In this document: piece after piece, positions 1 to 11,700 of the stretch
Numbering within the stretch: position 1 is the first letter of the stretch
Layout: every line of letters starts with the position of its first letter
Origin: Symbiodinium natans
Taxonomy: Eukaryota > Sar > Dinophyceae > Suessiales > Symbiodiniaceae
Direction of reading: 5' to 3'
Assembly (NCBI GenBank): GCA_905221605.1
Contig: CAJNDS010000145.1
Location: forward strand, 151,744-215,743
Length of the DNA stretch: 64,000 nucleotides
Made by a program: the position numbers and the translations under genes
The notes under the pieces: model-generated
Databases searched by the model: none
What the model was told of the DNA's origin: nothing
What the model saw: the letters and a program-made list of their open reading frames with translations, nothing else

Positions 1-859
1 GTATGTGTGCATCCCGAAACACTAAACACTAGGCACTAGGCCCCAATCCCTTCACCCTAAACCCTAAACCCCTAAACCCGCTAAACCTCCTAAACCCCCT
101 AAAGCCCCTCAAGCCCCTAAAGCCCGTAAACCCTAAACTATTGGGACATGATAAACACCCTGAATCCGGACCTGGACTCAGAGGGAGGCGGGATTCAGGG
201 TTTCTTTTAGGGGTTCAGGGTTTATGGTCCCTAAACCCTAAACCCTAGACCCCAAACCCCAAAGCCTAAAGCCTAAAGCCTTACACCCTAAACCCTAAAC
301 CCTAAACCCTAAATTTAATCCAATGTCCGAGCATGTCCTCAACCTTGTCGACGGGAGTTTGGGATGCTGGCGTTTTGAAGGCTCGTTTTCAAGACTGAAG
401 ACGAACAAAAGAGCCAATCCGGAGGATTAGGGTTTCGGGTTTAGGGTTTAGGGTTCAGGGTTCAAAAACGTCAAAATTGCTCAAAATTCCCTGAAACACC
501 CTGAACCCCAAACCCTGAATACTGCTTCCCAAGCCAGTGGCCAGCTGCCCAAACTCATCACCTGCAGCGGAGGGGTCCAGGTTCAGAGATGGGGGTTTGT
601 AAGCTTTTGGGGGTCTCTGTGGGGTCGCAGGATTCGAGTGGGACCGAGGGCTTCGGAAATGTGCGTTTCGAGGGAGTTCCCATGGGTGCGACATGTCAAG
701 GCCTCTTCATGGTCCAGCCATCAGAGACCCCTAACACCCTTTATTTCAAGTAAAACATTTGCCTGGTGGCGTAGGGTCCTTAGGAAGATTCATCTTTCTT
801 AATCCGGGGGGGGGGGAAGGGGTGCTGGAATCTCAAAGTTTCTTCCAAGCGGCTGTTGA

Positions 860-3800
860 GAGTGATGTAGACCTTGGTAGCACCGCAGCCCATCCGCCCC
901 ACAAGGGTCCCCTCTTGTGGGTTTAGGGTTTAGGGTTTAGGGTTTAGGGTTTAGGGTTTAGGGTTTAGGGTTTAGGCTCTAACTTCTAAAGGGAACCTAG
1001 AACCCAACACGAGGGCAAAAACGGAACCATCCTGGCAACCAAGGGACGCAGGTGCTGAGGTTTGCTGTCAGCCGGCCGCGATGATGCCAGTCGGCCCACC
1101 TTTCAGTCGCTCTGCATGGGGCTCCGAGTAGGGCTTAGGGCTTAGGGCTTAGGGCTTAGGGCTTAGGGCTTAGGGTTTAGGGTTTAGGGTTTAGGGTTTC
1201 GGGATTAGGGTTTAGGGTTTGGTGTTCAGGGTCTAGGCTTAGGGTTGAGGGTATGTCATAGACATGTGGGGCTACACAAATTACTTCCGTAGTTAAAATG
1301 GTAAAGCCTAGTTTGTTCCAGAGCTTGTATAACGCACACCTGACTTCATAGCAATCTAGCAGAACAAACCTTCTATTGTTTTTTAGTAGCTAGGCTGCCC
1401 AGTAACCTAGGCTTAAAAAGGGTACCATTTTTTGCTTAAAAGGGCTTATAAGGGAATCTAAACCCCCCCAAAAGGGAATAAGGGTGCTACTGGGCATCCT
1501 AGTTTAGTAGAAATAGAGGAATACACTTCCTTTCAGAAGAAGAAGAGTCTCTTGGGTCGCGCACTCTTTTCCGAAGGGCTTATTTGGGGCTCGCGGGTTT
1601 AACAAAGCAGGCCTCCTCATATGGGGATGCAATGATCCCTATAACTCGGGGGTTCAGATTTAGGGCTTTTAGGGTTTAGGGTGTTTAGGGCTTGTGGTAG
1701 TTTGACGGTTCATGGTTCTTAGGGTATACGGGTGCTAGGGTTTAGGGCTTTTGGGGGCCCTACGCAGGCCCCAACACCTGACACCCTTGTTGGGGAGCCA
1801 GGGTCTTTTTGGGGGACCATGGCCCGCCTTCATAACCTAGACTTCGTTTATAGGCTCTAGAAGGGTTTAGGGTTTAGGGTTTAGGGTTTAGGGTTTAGGG
1901 TTTAGGGTTTAGGGTTTAGGGTTTAGGGTATAGTCTCCGCGGATGAAGGATTGGGCTGCTAAGGCTCGAAGCTTCTGCTTGGTACTTGGCTTGGGTGGAG
2001 ACAAGTTCCCCCCCCCCCCCCCCCCCCCCCCGTGCCCTCAGCCCAAGGCCTTAAACCCCAAACCCCAAACCCCAAACCCCAAACCCCAAACCCTAAACCC
2101 TAAACCCTAAACCCCAAAAACTAAACCCTAAACCCTAAACCCCAAAAACGAAACCCTAAACCCTAAACCCCACAGCACAGCAACAAGACGTAATCTTTCA
2201 GGCAGGGGGCAGGGTCGGCAGGCAAAGCACGTCACCTCGCAACTTACTAGTTCTTTCGGGAGTGAGGGTTTAGGGTTTTGGGGTTTAGGGTTCAGGGTTC
2301 AGGGTTCGGGGTTTGGGGTTTGGGGGGTCGGGGGTCGGGGGTGGGGTGGCCGGTGGGGGGTGGGGTAGGTCGCGTTGCCTACAGGTGGTGGGTGTTCTGG
2401 GTCACGGAAGGCCTCGAAGCAAAACCCCCACTAAACCCAAGAAAAGGAGGGAGTCATGGCTTTGGCGCTTACACCCTGAAACCCTACAGCCCCCCAAATC
2501 ACAAAAGAAACACTACCACCCTAAAACCCCAAAGCCCTAAAGCCCCAAAATCACCAACAAAAAAACCCTACCACCCTAAAACCCTGAGCCCTTAAACCCT
2601 GAAGCCCCAAAATCCAAAAACCTATCGACCTACCACGTTGAGGCCCGTGAACACGAAAACCCTAAAGCCCCAAACTCAAAAACAACTACCACCCTCAAAC
2701 CCTGAGGCCCTTAAACCTTGAAATCCTAACGCCTAAACCCTACACCAAACAAACCTACCACCCTCAAAGCCTGAGGCCCTTAAAAACCCCGAAGCCCGAA
2801 CCCCTAAACCTTGCACCAAACAAACCTACCATCCTTAAACCCTGGTGCCCACCAACCCTGAAAGCCTAAACCCTAAACCCTAAACCCTGAACCCTAAACC
2901 CCAAACCCTGAAAGCCTAAACCCTAAACCCTAAACCCTAAACCCTAAACCCTAAACCCTAAACCCTAAACCCTAAACCCTAAACCCTAAATCTCCTGAAG
3001 CCCGAGAGCCCGAAGCCCTAAAGCCCTAAAAGCCCAACGCCCTCCTGAAGGCCCTAGGGTTTTAGGGTTCAGGGCTAGGGTTTAGGGTGTAGGGTCTAGG
3101 ATTTAGGGTTTAGGGCTAGGGTTTAGGGCTAGGGTTTAGGCCCTCAAGACCCCTATAGGGCTGGGCGTGTGGCATCCCTGGGTTAGTATCACCACTCGGC
3201 CTTCGGCGACGGCCTTGCGCTGCTGCGAGCGCCCGCGGCAGAAGTAGCTCATCGTGCCGGCGTCGATGATGTAGACCTCATAAAGGTTTAGGGTTTAGGG
3301 TTTAGGGTTTAGGGTTTAGGGTTTAGGGTTTAGGGTTTAGGGCATAGTGTAGACGTCAGGAGTTGCTTCGGGTTTTTCTGGGGTTTCAGGCTTCGGGAGG
3401 CTTCTAGCGTTTAGGGCCCTAAACCCCGTGTTTTCTCATGAGCTCCGGGAGCCCAGACTCCCTAAACCCTAAGTAACCCCAATAAACCGAGGGCTTAGGG
3501 TTTAGGGCTTAGGGTTGGGGTTTAGGGTTTAGGGTTTAGGGTTCAGGGTTCAGGGTTCAGGGTTCAGGGTTCAGGGTTTAGGGTTTAGGGTTTAGGGTTT
3601 AGGGTTTAGGGTTTAGGGTTTAGGGTTTAGGGTTTAGGGTTTAGGGTTTAGGGTATAGGGTTTAGGGCTTGGGGTTTAGGGTTCAGGGGTTTTCTTGGTC
3701 TCGAGGATGGAAAACTTCGGAATTCCTGAGGCCCCGCGCGTGTGGGCAGTCCGTCCCCGGGATGTAGGCATCCTTCCGAGCAGGGTTTAGGGTTTAGGGT

Positions 3801-6165
3801 TTAGGGTTTGGGGTTTGGGGTTTGGGGTTTGGGGTTTGGGGTTTGGGGTTTGGGGTTTGGGGTTTGGGGTTTGGGGTTTGGGGTTTGGGGTTTGGGGTTT
3901 GGGGTTTGGGGTTTGATCCCTTATAGGCCCTAGACAACCCAGACGCTCGTACTTCAGAACCCTTTAAAGCCGGTAAGGGACCGCAATAAGGGAGCATGAA
4001 ACTACTCTTAGAGTTTAGCTTGGCCTCAGAAGTTTCAGGCCTTTTGGGGCCTTAGAGTCTTAAACGGTCATTGCTTGCCATCCGCCCCTAAACCCTAAAC
4101 CCTAAACCCTAGGGTGCCCTGGCCCTGGCGTGCCATTCCAAAAAGCACTCATTGGGAGGCAATGGTGAAACTTCCTTGGCCCTGTGCTACTCCAATCCTC
4201 ATTGCCACAAGGGTACATGGACCATAAGAAAGTTTAGTGTCCTTTAAGCCCTAAACCCTGAACCCTAAACCCCAAACCCAAAGCCCTAAATCCTAAACCC
4301 TCAATCCTTAGCCCTTAACCCTAAACCCTAAACCCTTAACCCTAAACCCTAACCCCCCCCCCCCCCCCTCCCTCCCCGCTGCAGGGAGGCTTGCCTGGGT
4401 CGGTGTGGCAACGTGTTCGGTCATGGCGCTGTGACAAAGGTGGCTGTAGAAAAAGTGGTTGTCCTTGGATTTAGGGTTTTAGGGTTTAGGATTTAGGGTT
4501 TAGGGTTTAGGATTTAGGGTTTAGGATTTAGGGTTGGGGATTTAGGGTTTAGGATTTAGGATTTAGGGTTTAGGGGGGGGTTTTCCTTGGGTTTAAGATT
4601 CAGCGATCACTTGGTAGCCCAGTAACCCTATTGAAATATTGGGTTGGCTACTTTATAAAGGGAACCTTCAGTCAAAAAAAAGGGAAAGATGTACCACTGG
4701 GATACCAGATTCAGGTTTCAGGATATAAAATCTAGAGTTTAGGTTTTAGGCCAGCAAGACTAGAAGAAACTCGAAACTCCACCCTCAAACCCAAATCCCT
4801 AAAAGCCCATAAGTTCGAAATCCAAAACCCAGAGCCCCAAGCCCGAAAAGCCCGGAACCCTAAACCCTCAACCCCTAGCCCCTAAACCCTAAACCCCTAC
4901 ACCCTAGACCTAAACCCTAAACCCTAAACCCTAAACCCTAAACCCTAAACCCTAAACCCTAAACCCTAAACCCTAAACCCTAAACACACCCAAGCTGGCA
5001 AGAGAAGGGCCCAGCGTCGGGATAGTCCACGGAAGGCCATATACGGAGGCCTTGGCGCATCCAAACTTACAACAGGTTCAAGGGGTTGAGGGCTTCAGGG
5101 GTAGGGTTTAAGGTTTAGGGTTTAGGGTTTAGGGCTTAGGGCATAGGGTTTAGGGTTTGTGGTTTGTGGTTTGGGAGAGTCGGTTCTTGGGCTTAGGCTT
5201 GGGGAGTCAGGCTGTGGGGCTTAGATGTTGCGACTTAGGGTTTAGGGTTTAGGGTTTAGGGTTTAGGGTTTAGGGTTTAGGGTTTAGGGGTTGGGGCTTG
5301 GGGACTTAAAGCTTGGACGTGTGAATTTGGGGTCCTACACTGCCCCAGCCTAATTACCGCGGCACAAGGCAGAACCCTCCCATGATATTCGACCTGTATC
5401 CTCAACCCTAAACCCTAAACCCTAAACCCTAAACCCTAAACCCTAAACCCTAACCCTAAACCCTAGCCCTAAGCCCTACGCCCCCCCATTTGCCCTAGTC
5501 CAGCCTGAAGGCCCCAAACCCTGGACCTGGATTCTCCAGGAAGAAAGCTCGCTGAAAGAAAGGTTGCACTTTGTTTGGCGTTTGTCCTGTCTGGGCTCCG
5601 TTCGGATTCTATCCATCATCGTTTTTATGTGTAAGAGATCCTAACCGAAAAAACGGGGACGGGAGAACACTGGGCATCCTAACATTAGACCCAAAAGTAA
5701 CCCAGGAATAAACAGGGTGCCCCTTTTGGTTTAAAGGGGCTTGTAAGGGAACCTGGGCCCGAACCAAAAAGGGGAATGAGGGCCTAGTCTGGGTCCTGGA
5801 AACCCTAAACCCTAAACCCGAAACTTGTGATGCAAACGGTTTGGGGTCTGAGGGATGTAAGAAGGATGGTTTAGGGCTTAGGGTTTACCATGTTCTAACG
5901 AGGGCACCGTTTCTCCACACTGTTTTAAAGGGTAGCCCTGCCCTGGACTTCCGAGGCAAAACCCTAAACCCTAAACCCTAAACCCTAAACCCTAAACCCT
6001 AAACCCTAAACCCTAAACCCTAAACCCTAAACCCTAAACCACATGCCCAGAAGCCATACAAAGCAGATCGGAACATCTCCTCATGCAGTTGGATCTTCAG
6101 CCTGCCCCACGCATTCCACGCATTCCAAGCACCGTCTATATATATATACATATATATATATATAC

Positions 6166-6201
<36 letters not shown>

Positions 6202-8721
6202 GTAGGCGTAGACTTCTTGGAGCGTATAAGGGACTTCTACGCCCTCAAGTGCCCTAAACCTAAGCCCTAAACTCTAAACCCTAAACTCTAAACCCTAAAG
6301 CCTAACATCGGATGCCCAGAGATCTGGCGTTTTAAGGGGTTTGGGAAGCTCCAAGTCTGCAAAACCCAAGCCCGGGTTCCGGGCATAGGGTGATTAGGGC
6401 ATAAGGTGATCAGGTTTAGGGTTCAGGGTTTGGGGTTTGGTGTTTAGGGTTTAGGGTTTAGGGCACTTTAAGATTTAGGGTTGAGGGTGAAGCCCTAGAC
6501 CCTAAAGTTTAGGGAAGTTCCTCCCCTAAACCCCGCAGTAAAGCCCTGAACCCTTCCCCCGAACACCCAGCGGCAAGCTCGAATGGCCTCTGAGGAATCT
6601 TTTGCAGCAAGTCGACCTGCAGCATTGAGGACCTCAAACCTGAACCCAAAACTGGCCCTCAACCCTCAACCCGAAACCCTAAGCCCTAAACCCCTAAACA
6701 ATCTCCTGAGCAAGAGCATCCGAGATATACGCTCACACGTATGTATAAACACTCCCCAGTGCAAGTAAACCCTAACCTCTTGACCCTAACGCTAGACCCT
6801 AAATCCTCTAAAACCCTAAGCGGTTTAGGGTTTGGGGTTTAGGGATGCGTAAAGAAATAACATCTTCGTGTACTAACATGAAACGTGCAGTGAACAAGAA
6901 CATGCAACGAGAATTACCGCGAACCAGCAAGGACTTCTAACAATGCACACTTTCAAGTCGGTGTAAGCTTGGGGTTTCAAGAGTGGGGGGCACAGGGGTC
7001 TTCCAGAAGGCCCGGAGGTTCCAGGAAAAGTCCCAGGAGGCACCATGAGCAGGCAAGGTCACAAAAGGAGCGGGCAAGGTCATGTAAAGTGCTGGCAACT
7101 TGGCTGCTTTAGCAGGGTAGCTATAAATTTAATTTTTAGCTGCCTCATTAAGAAACCCAATAAACCCAAAAAGGTTAAAGATGCAAAGTTACAGTAAAGC
7201 ACCACAAAGGCAAGGTCATATGAAGAGCGGGCAAGGTCCATATGACCTTGCCCGCTCATATGACCTTGTCCGCTGTTTGTATGTCCTTGCCCGCTGGTGA
7301 AACATGACCTTCTCCACGAAGTCACTTAACATCTGTAGTACTTATGGTAGAGGGGTTTAGGGTTTAGGGTTTAGGGTTTAGGGTTTAGGGTTTAGGGTTT
7401 AGAGTTTAGGGGTTTCGGGTTTAGGGGTTTAGGGTCCTCTATCACATGATATTTATGAAGGCTACAAGGAGCACTTGAGTTTAAGGCGTTCAGGGTGCCA
7501 TACCTCACCCACAAAGACCAGGCCCCAGGATATCGGCACATAAACGAAGTTTTCATACCTCCAACCCAATTGAGGAGCCTCACATCTCTAGCCCTTAACC
7601 CCTTTAAGCCTAAACCCTCAACCCTAAACCCTACACCCCAGCAATCACCATGCTAAATCCTGAAATCCCAAAGCTCCCTCAACCCTCAGTTTGCGCAAAA
7701 CCGGAAAAACTCCCGAAAAAAGCCGCAAAATCCCTGAACTCCCTAAACCCTCAGAATGGTTCTGACCCCCCACGAACTGCTGTCGGCCCAGTGGCATCCT
7801 TCTCCTGCACGCGCACTTCAAAGTGGCCATCCTCCACAGGCTTAGGGCTTACTGGGGCTTATTGGGGCTTATTAGGGTTAGGGTTTAGGGGGTCTGAAAA
7901 AGATGTTAAGCCCCAGGCCCCAAAATTCTAAATCGCGAGCTCATGCCAGAATCCTAGGCTTTGTAGGTTTTTGGGGTTTAAAGGGTTTAGGGTTTAAAGG
8001 GTTGAAGGGCGTGTCCGTACGGTATGTCACTCGCACAAGGGAGGGGGCTGGGCCCAAGACATGAAACCACATTAAGCACTCAAGCCCTAAACCCTAAACC
8101 CTAAACCCTAAACCCTAAACCCTTGGCCTCAAGCCCTAGGTGCCACTACAACTCTGAGCAGTAAGCCTTCACCGCCTGAGCCCTCAAACCTCTGAATCCA
8201 CACTTACTCGATTTGCTCAAGAACCCCTTTCAAAAAACAAGGAAGATAAACAATCCCGAAAGTAGTACCCTTATAAGGAGGAAGATCTTTCATTTCTTCT
8301 TTGGGAGGGTGGGGGTTCCTTGGCTGCTCTTAGCAGGGCAGCTATAAATTTAATTTTTTAGCTGCCTTATTAAGAAACCCAAGAAACCCCAAAAGGCTAA
8401 AGATGTAAAGTTACAGTAAAGCACCACAAAGGTTCTGAAGCAATTTGGAGCCACTGGGCCTTCTCCAGCACCTCCTGGACTTTGCCATAGAGGCCAATGG
8501 ACAGCTTGCGGTCGTTGAAGAACTGGAAGAGCTTCGCCTGCCCCCCCCCCGTCGTAGACCCTAAGCCCCAAGCCCTAGACCCTAGACCCTAAACCCTAAA
8601 TCCCGCACCTCAACCCCAATGCCAGTTTTAGTGCGCTCTAAAAGCACCCCCCTCCCCCCCCCCCTCCCCCCCCCCCCCCCTCCCCCCCCCCCGCCCCCCC
8701 CCCCCCCCTCCCCCCCCCCCC

Positions 8722-8757
<36 letters not shown>

Positions 8758-11700
8758 CCCCCCCCCTCCCCGCCCCCCCCCCCTCCCGCCCCCCCCCCCC
8801 CCCCAAACCCTAAACCCTGAACCCTGAACCCTAAACCCTAAACCCTAAACCCCCAACCCCCAAACCCCAAACCCGAAACCCTAAACCCTAAACCCTAAAC
8901 CCTAAACCCTAAACCCTTTTTGGCATGCAGAGCTCTAAAAACCCTAATTAAACCCTAAACCCTAAACCCTAAACCCTAAACCCTAAACCCTAAACCCTTT
9001 CGAGCTCGGCTGCCTGCTTCTAACTCAAACTTCAAACCTTTTTCCGCCGTCGAGCTCGATCGGCTTTCGAAGTTTGAGAGTTTGAGACTTTGAAAGCTTG
9101 CACTTTCGAAGATTCGACGGATTCAAACTTTTAAAGTTCGAAAGTTTGAAAGTTCGAAAGCTCGAAAGTTCGCAAGTTTGTCCTTGAACCCCTAAACCCT
9201 AAACCCTAAACCCTAAACCCTAAACCCTAAACCCTAAACCCTAAACCCTAAACCCTAAACCCTAAACCCTAAACCCTAAACCCTAAACCCCTAAACCCTA
9301 AGCCCGAAACCCGAAACCCTAACCCCTAAACCCTAAACCCTAGACCTTAAGCCATAAACCCCACCCCCCCCAAAAAAAAAAATGAAAATAAAATAAAAAA
9401 AGGCGCAAAGCGGCCTGGTGCTGCGACTTCTCACTCCGCGCCGTCCGCAGGGATGCCATGGCCGAGCTGATGGCGCTGATGCACGAGGAGAAGAGGCCGA
9501 TGGCCAGCAGGATGACCTTTTGAGGGTTCTTTGTTGGGGTAGCCTAGGAATGACAAGGGTTTAGGGTTTAGGGTTTAGGGTTTAGGGTTTGGGGTTTGGG
9601 GTTTGGGGTTTAGGGTTTAGGATGACCCAGGAGTCACTGACCAATAGAAAGGGCGCCCCGTTTTGGTGCTTGAGGGTTGTATGAAGGAACCCATACCCTA
9701 AAAAAACGAAGCAGGGCCTTCTCTGGGTCCCAGCCTTATAGGGTTTTCATGTAGAGGCCTAAGGCCTATGGGTGTTTACTTGGAGGTTCGTGGTACTTAC
9801 TAACCAAATGTAACTGTACTTATAACCCGCTTACAAGCCCCTTAAGTGCAGTCAGAAGTACAGATATAATTCGTTAATAAGTGCCATGGTCCCAGGGTTT
9901 GGAGGGTTCAGGCCTGTCAGGTTCATAGGGTTTGGAGGGTTGATAGGGTTTTTAGAGTAAAGGTTTAGGGGTGGTTTAGGCTTTAGGGTTTAGGGTTTAT
10001 GGGTTTAGGGCTCATAGTTCATAGGGTTAGGGTGTCAGGGATGGCGAGCAGGAATGATCTTAGGGTATTGGGGTTTACCGAACGCCCGGAGGCCTAGTAC
10101 TGAACGCCCGGAGGCCTAGTCTATTCGGCTTAGGGCCTTCACCCCCCCCCCCCCCCCGCAAGGAGGGAAAAGGAAAGGGAGGTTTCACTTCCGCAAACCC
10201 AACACGCCGCCAGGGTCGGCGGACCCTAGACCTAAACCCCAAAGCCCTAAACCCTGAACCAGAGGCCGACAGCTTTGCCGTTTGGGGTTTAGGTTTAGGG
10301 TTTAGGGTTTTGTGACGTTTTGTGGTTAGGGGGGTTTAGGGTTTAGGGTTTTGCTGAAGAAGCCCTCCAAATATCAGTTTGTCTTCCTTATAAGGGCGGT
10401 GTAAGGATAAACCCCAAACCCTAAACCCTAAACCCCAAACCCTAAACCCTAAACCCTAAACCCCAAACCCTAAACCCTAAGCTCTGCATAGTTTTGGGTT
10501 TTTGTGAAGCCGAAGAGTAGTTTACGCCCATGCACCTGCAGTGTTCGGCTGGGGGAAGCGGGGGGGGGGGGGGGGGGGGAAGGCGGGGGGGGGAGGGGGG
10601 GGAAGGGGGGGGAAGGGGGGGGGAAGGGGGAGGGGGGAGGGGGAAGGGGGGGGGAAGGGGGGGGGGGGGGGGAAGGGGGGGGGTGGGGGGGGGAAGGGGG
10701 GGGGAAGGGGGGGGGAAGGGGGGGGGGAAGGGGGGGGAAGGGGGGGAAGTGGGGGGGAAAGGGAGGGAAGGGGGGGGGGAAGGGGAAGGGGGGGGGAAGG
10801 GGGAAGGGGGGGGGGCTGCCGCGACGTGGAGCAGGTAGGCAGGAATGATCACGGAGGACGATTTGTGGTGATTATATGCATGTCAACATGTCGGGTTGAG
10901 CTGTTTTGTTTATGACAACTCTGAGTACAATCCAGTGCTATGGCTTCAGATAGTGGAGCCAACTACGGCAAACTGCAAACAAGTTGGTTGTGAACCATGC
11001 CAGAATGTTCTTACGTTGGCCATTGACATGTCTATGCAGGTGAGTGAGTGCATAGATGTGGACTCGCTCCTCGTAGTGCTCCCGAAAGTAGGTGGCAGAC
11101 ACGGGGTATACTTCCTTTCTACCGGCACTCCGGTAGATAAGGATGTCCCCAAGCCTGTTAACACATGCTACAAGCGTGCTGCGCACAAAGCACTTCAAAA
11201 GCTTTTGTGCTTTAAGGGCTGGTTTTGGTGATGACACTGATCTCTGATGATGCTGCTGTGATGCTTCACTCTGCTACTTAGGCCATACTCCCAGGACGAT
11301 GGCAATACTTTTGAAATTTTGTCGCACAAAGCTCATATCCAAAGCCTGAGTCGCAGCGTCGGGTCTCCCGTCCAGTCTTTGGGGGGGGCCATGGAGTCCC
11401 CCAGTCCCCCAAAGCTGATATCGTGGACTCAGAGATTTCGGCCTGAGCTGAGCCGAGTTCCACCCAGCTGTTAGGAGTCAAGGACTGCAGGTTGGACTAG
11501 GGTGACGGTTTACATAAATCTGTTGACCGGAGGACAGCGAAGCGAACATCTTCTGGTGTCTTCGCTTGCCAGCCAGATGGAGCCCTTGGATTTTGGCTTG
11601 ACCAATGCGGAGGCTGCTGACATGATCGAGAACGTGCGCTAAAATGCCGCCTTCCCTGAATAAATAGTTCAGCAAAAACCACATGGAACACAAAAAGCAA

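Noticed and set aside
1-330. Window start as a true chromosome end
   Set aside because: Telomeric units at the left edge are short, mixed in sense and no denser than elsewhere in the window, so a terminal telomere cannot be inferred.
3794-3997. 67-codon ORF ending in NPKPQTP repeats
   Set aside because: TTTGGGG array translation.
8582-8813. ORFs of 64-74 codons on both strands (poly-P / poly-G)
   Set aside because: They lie in the C-rich homopolymer tract; the peptides are simple strings without gene character.
10442-10915. Several overlapping ORFs over 100 codons on both strands
   Set aside because: All run through the 260-bp G/A tract and encode only glycine-, lysine- or proline-rich strings.
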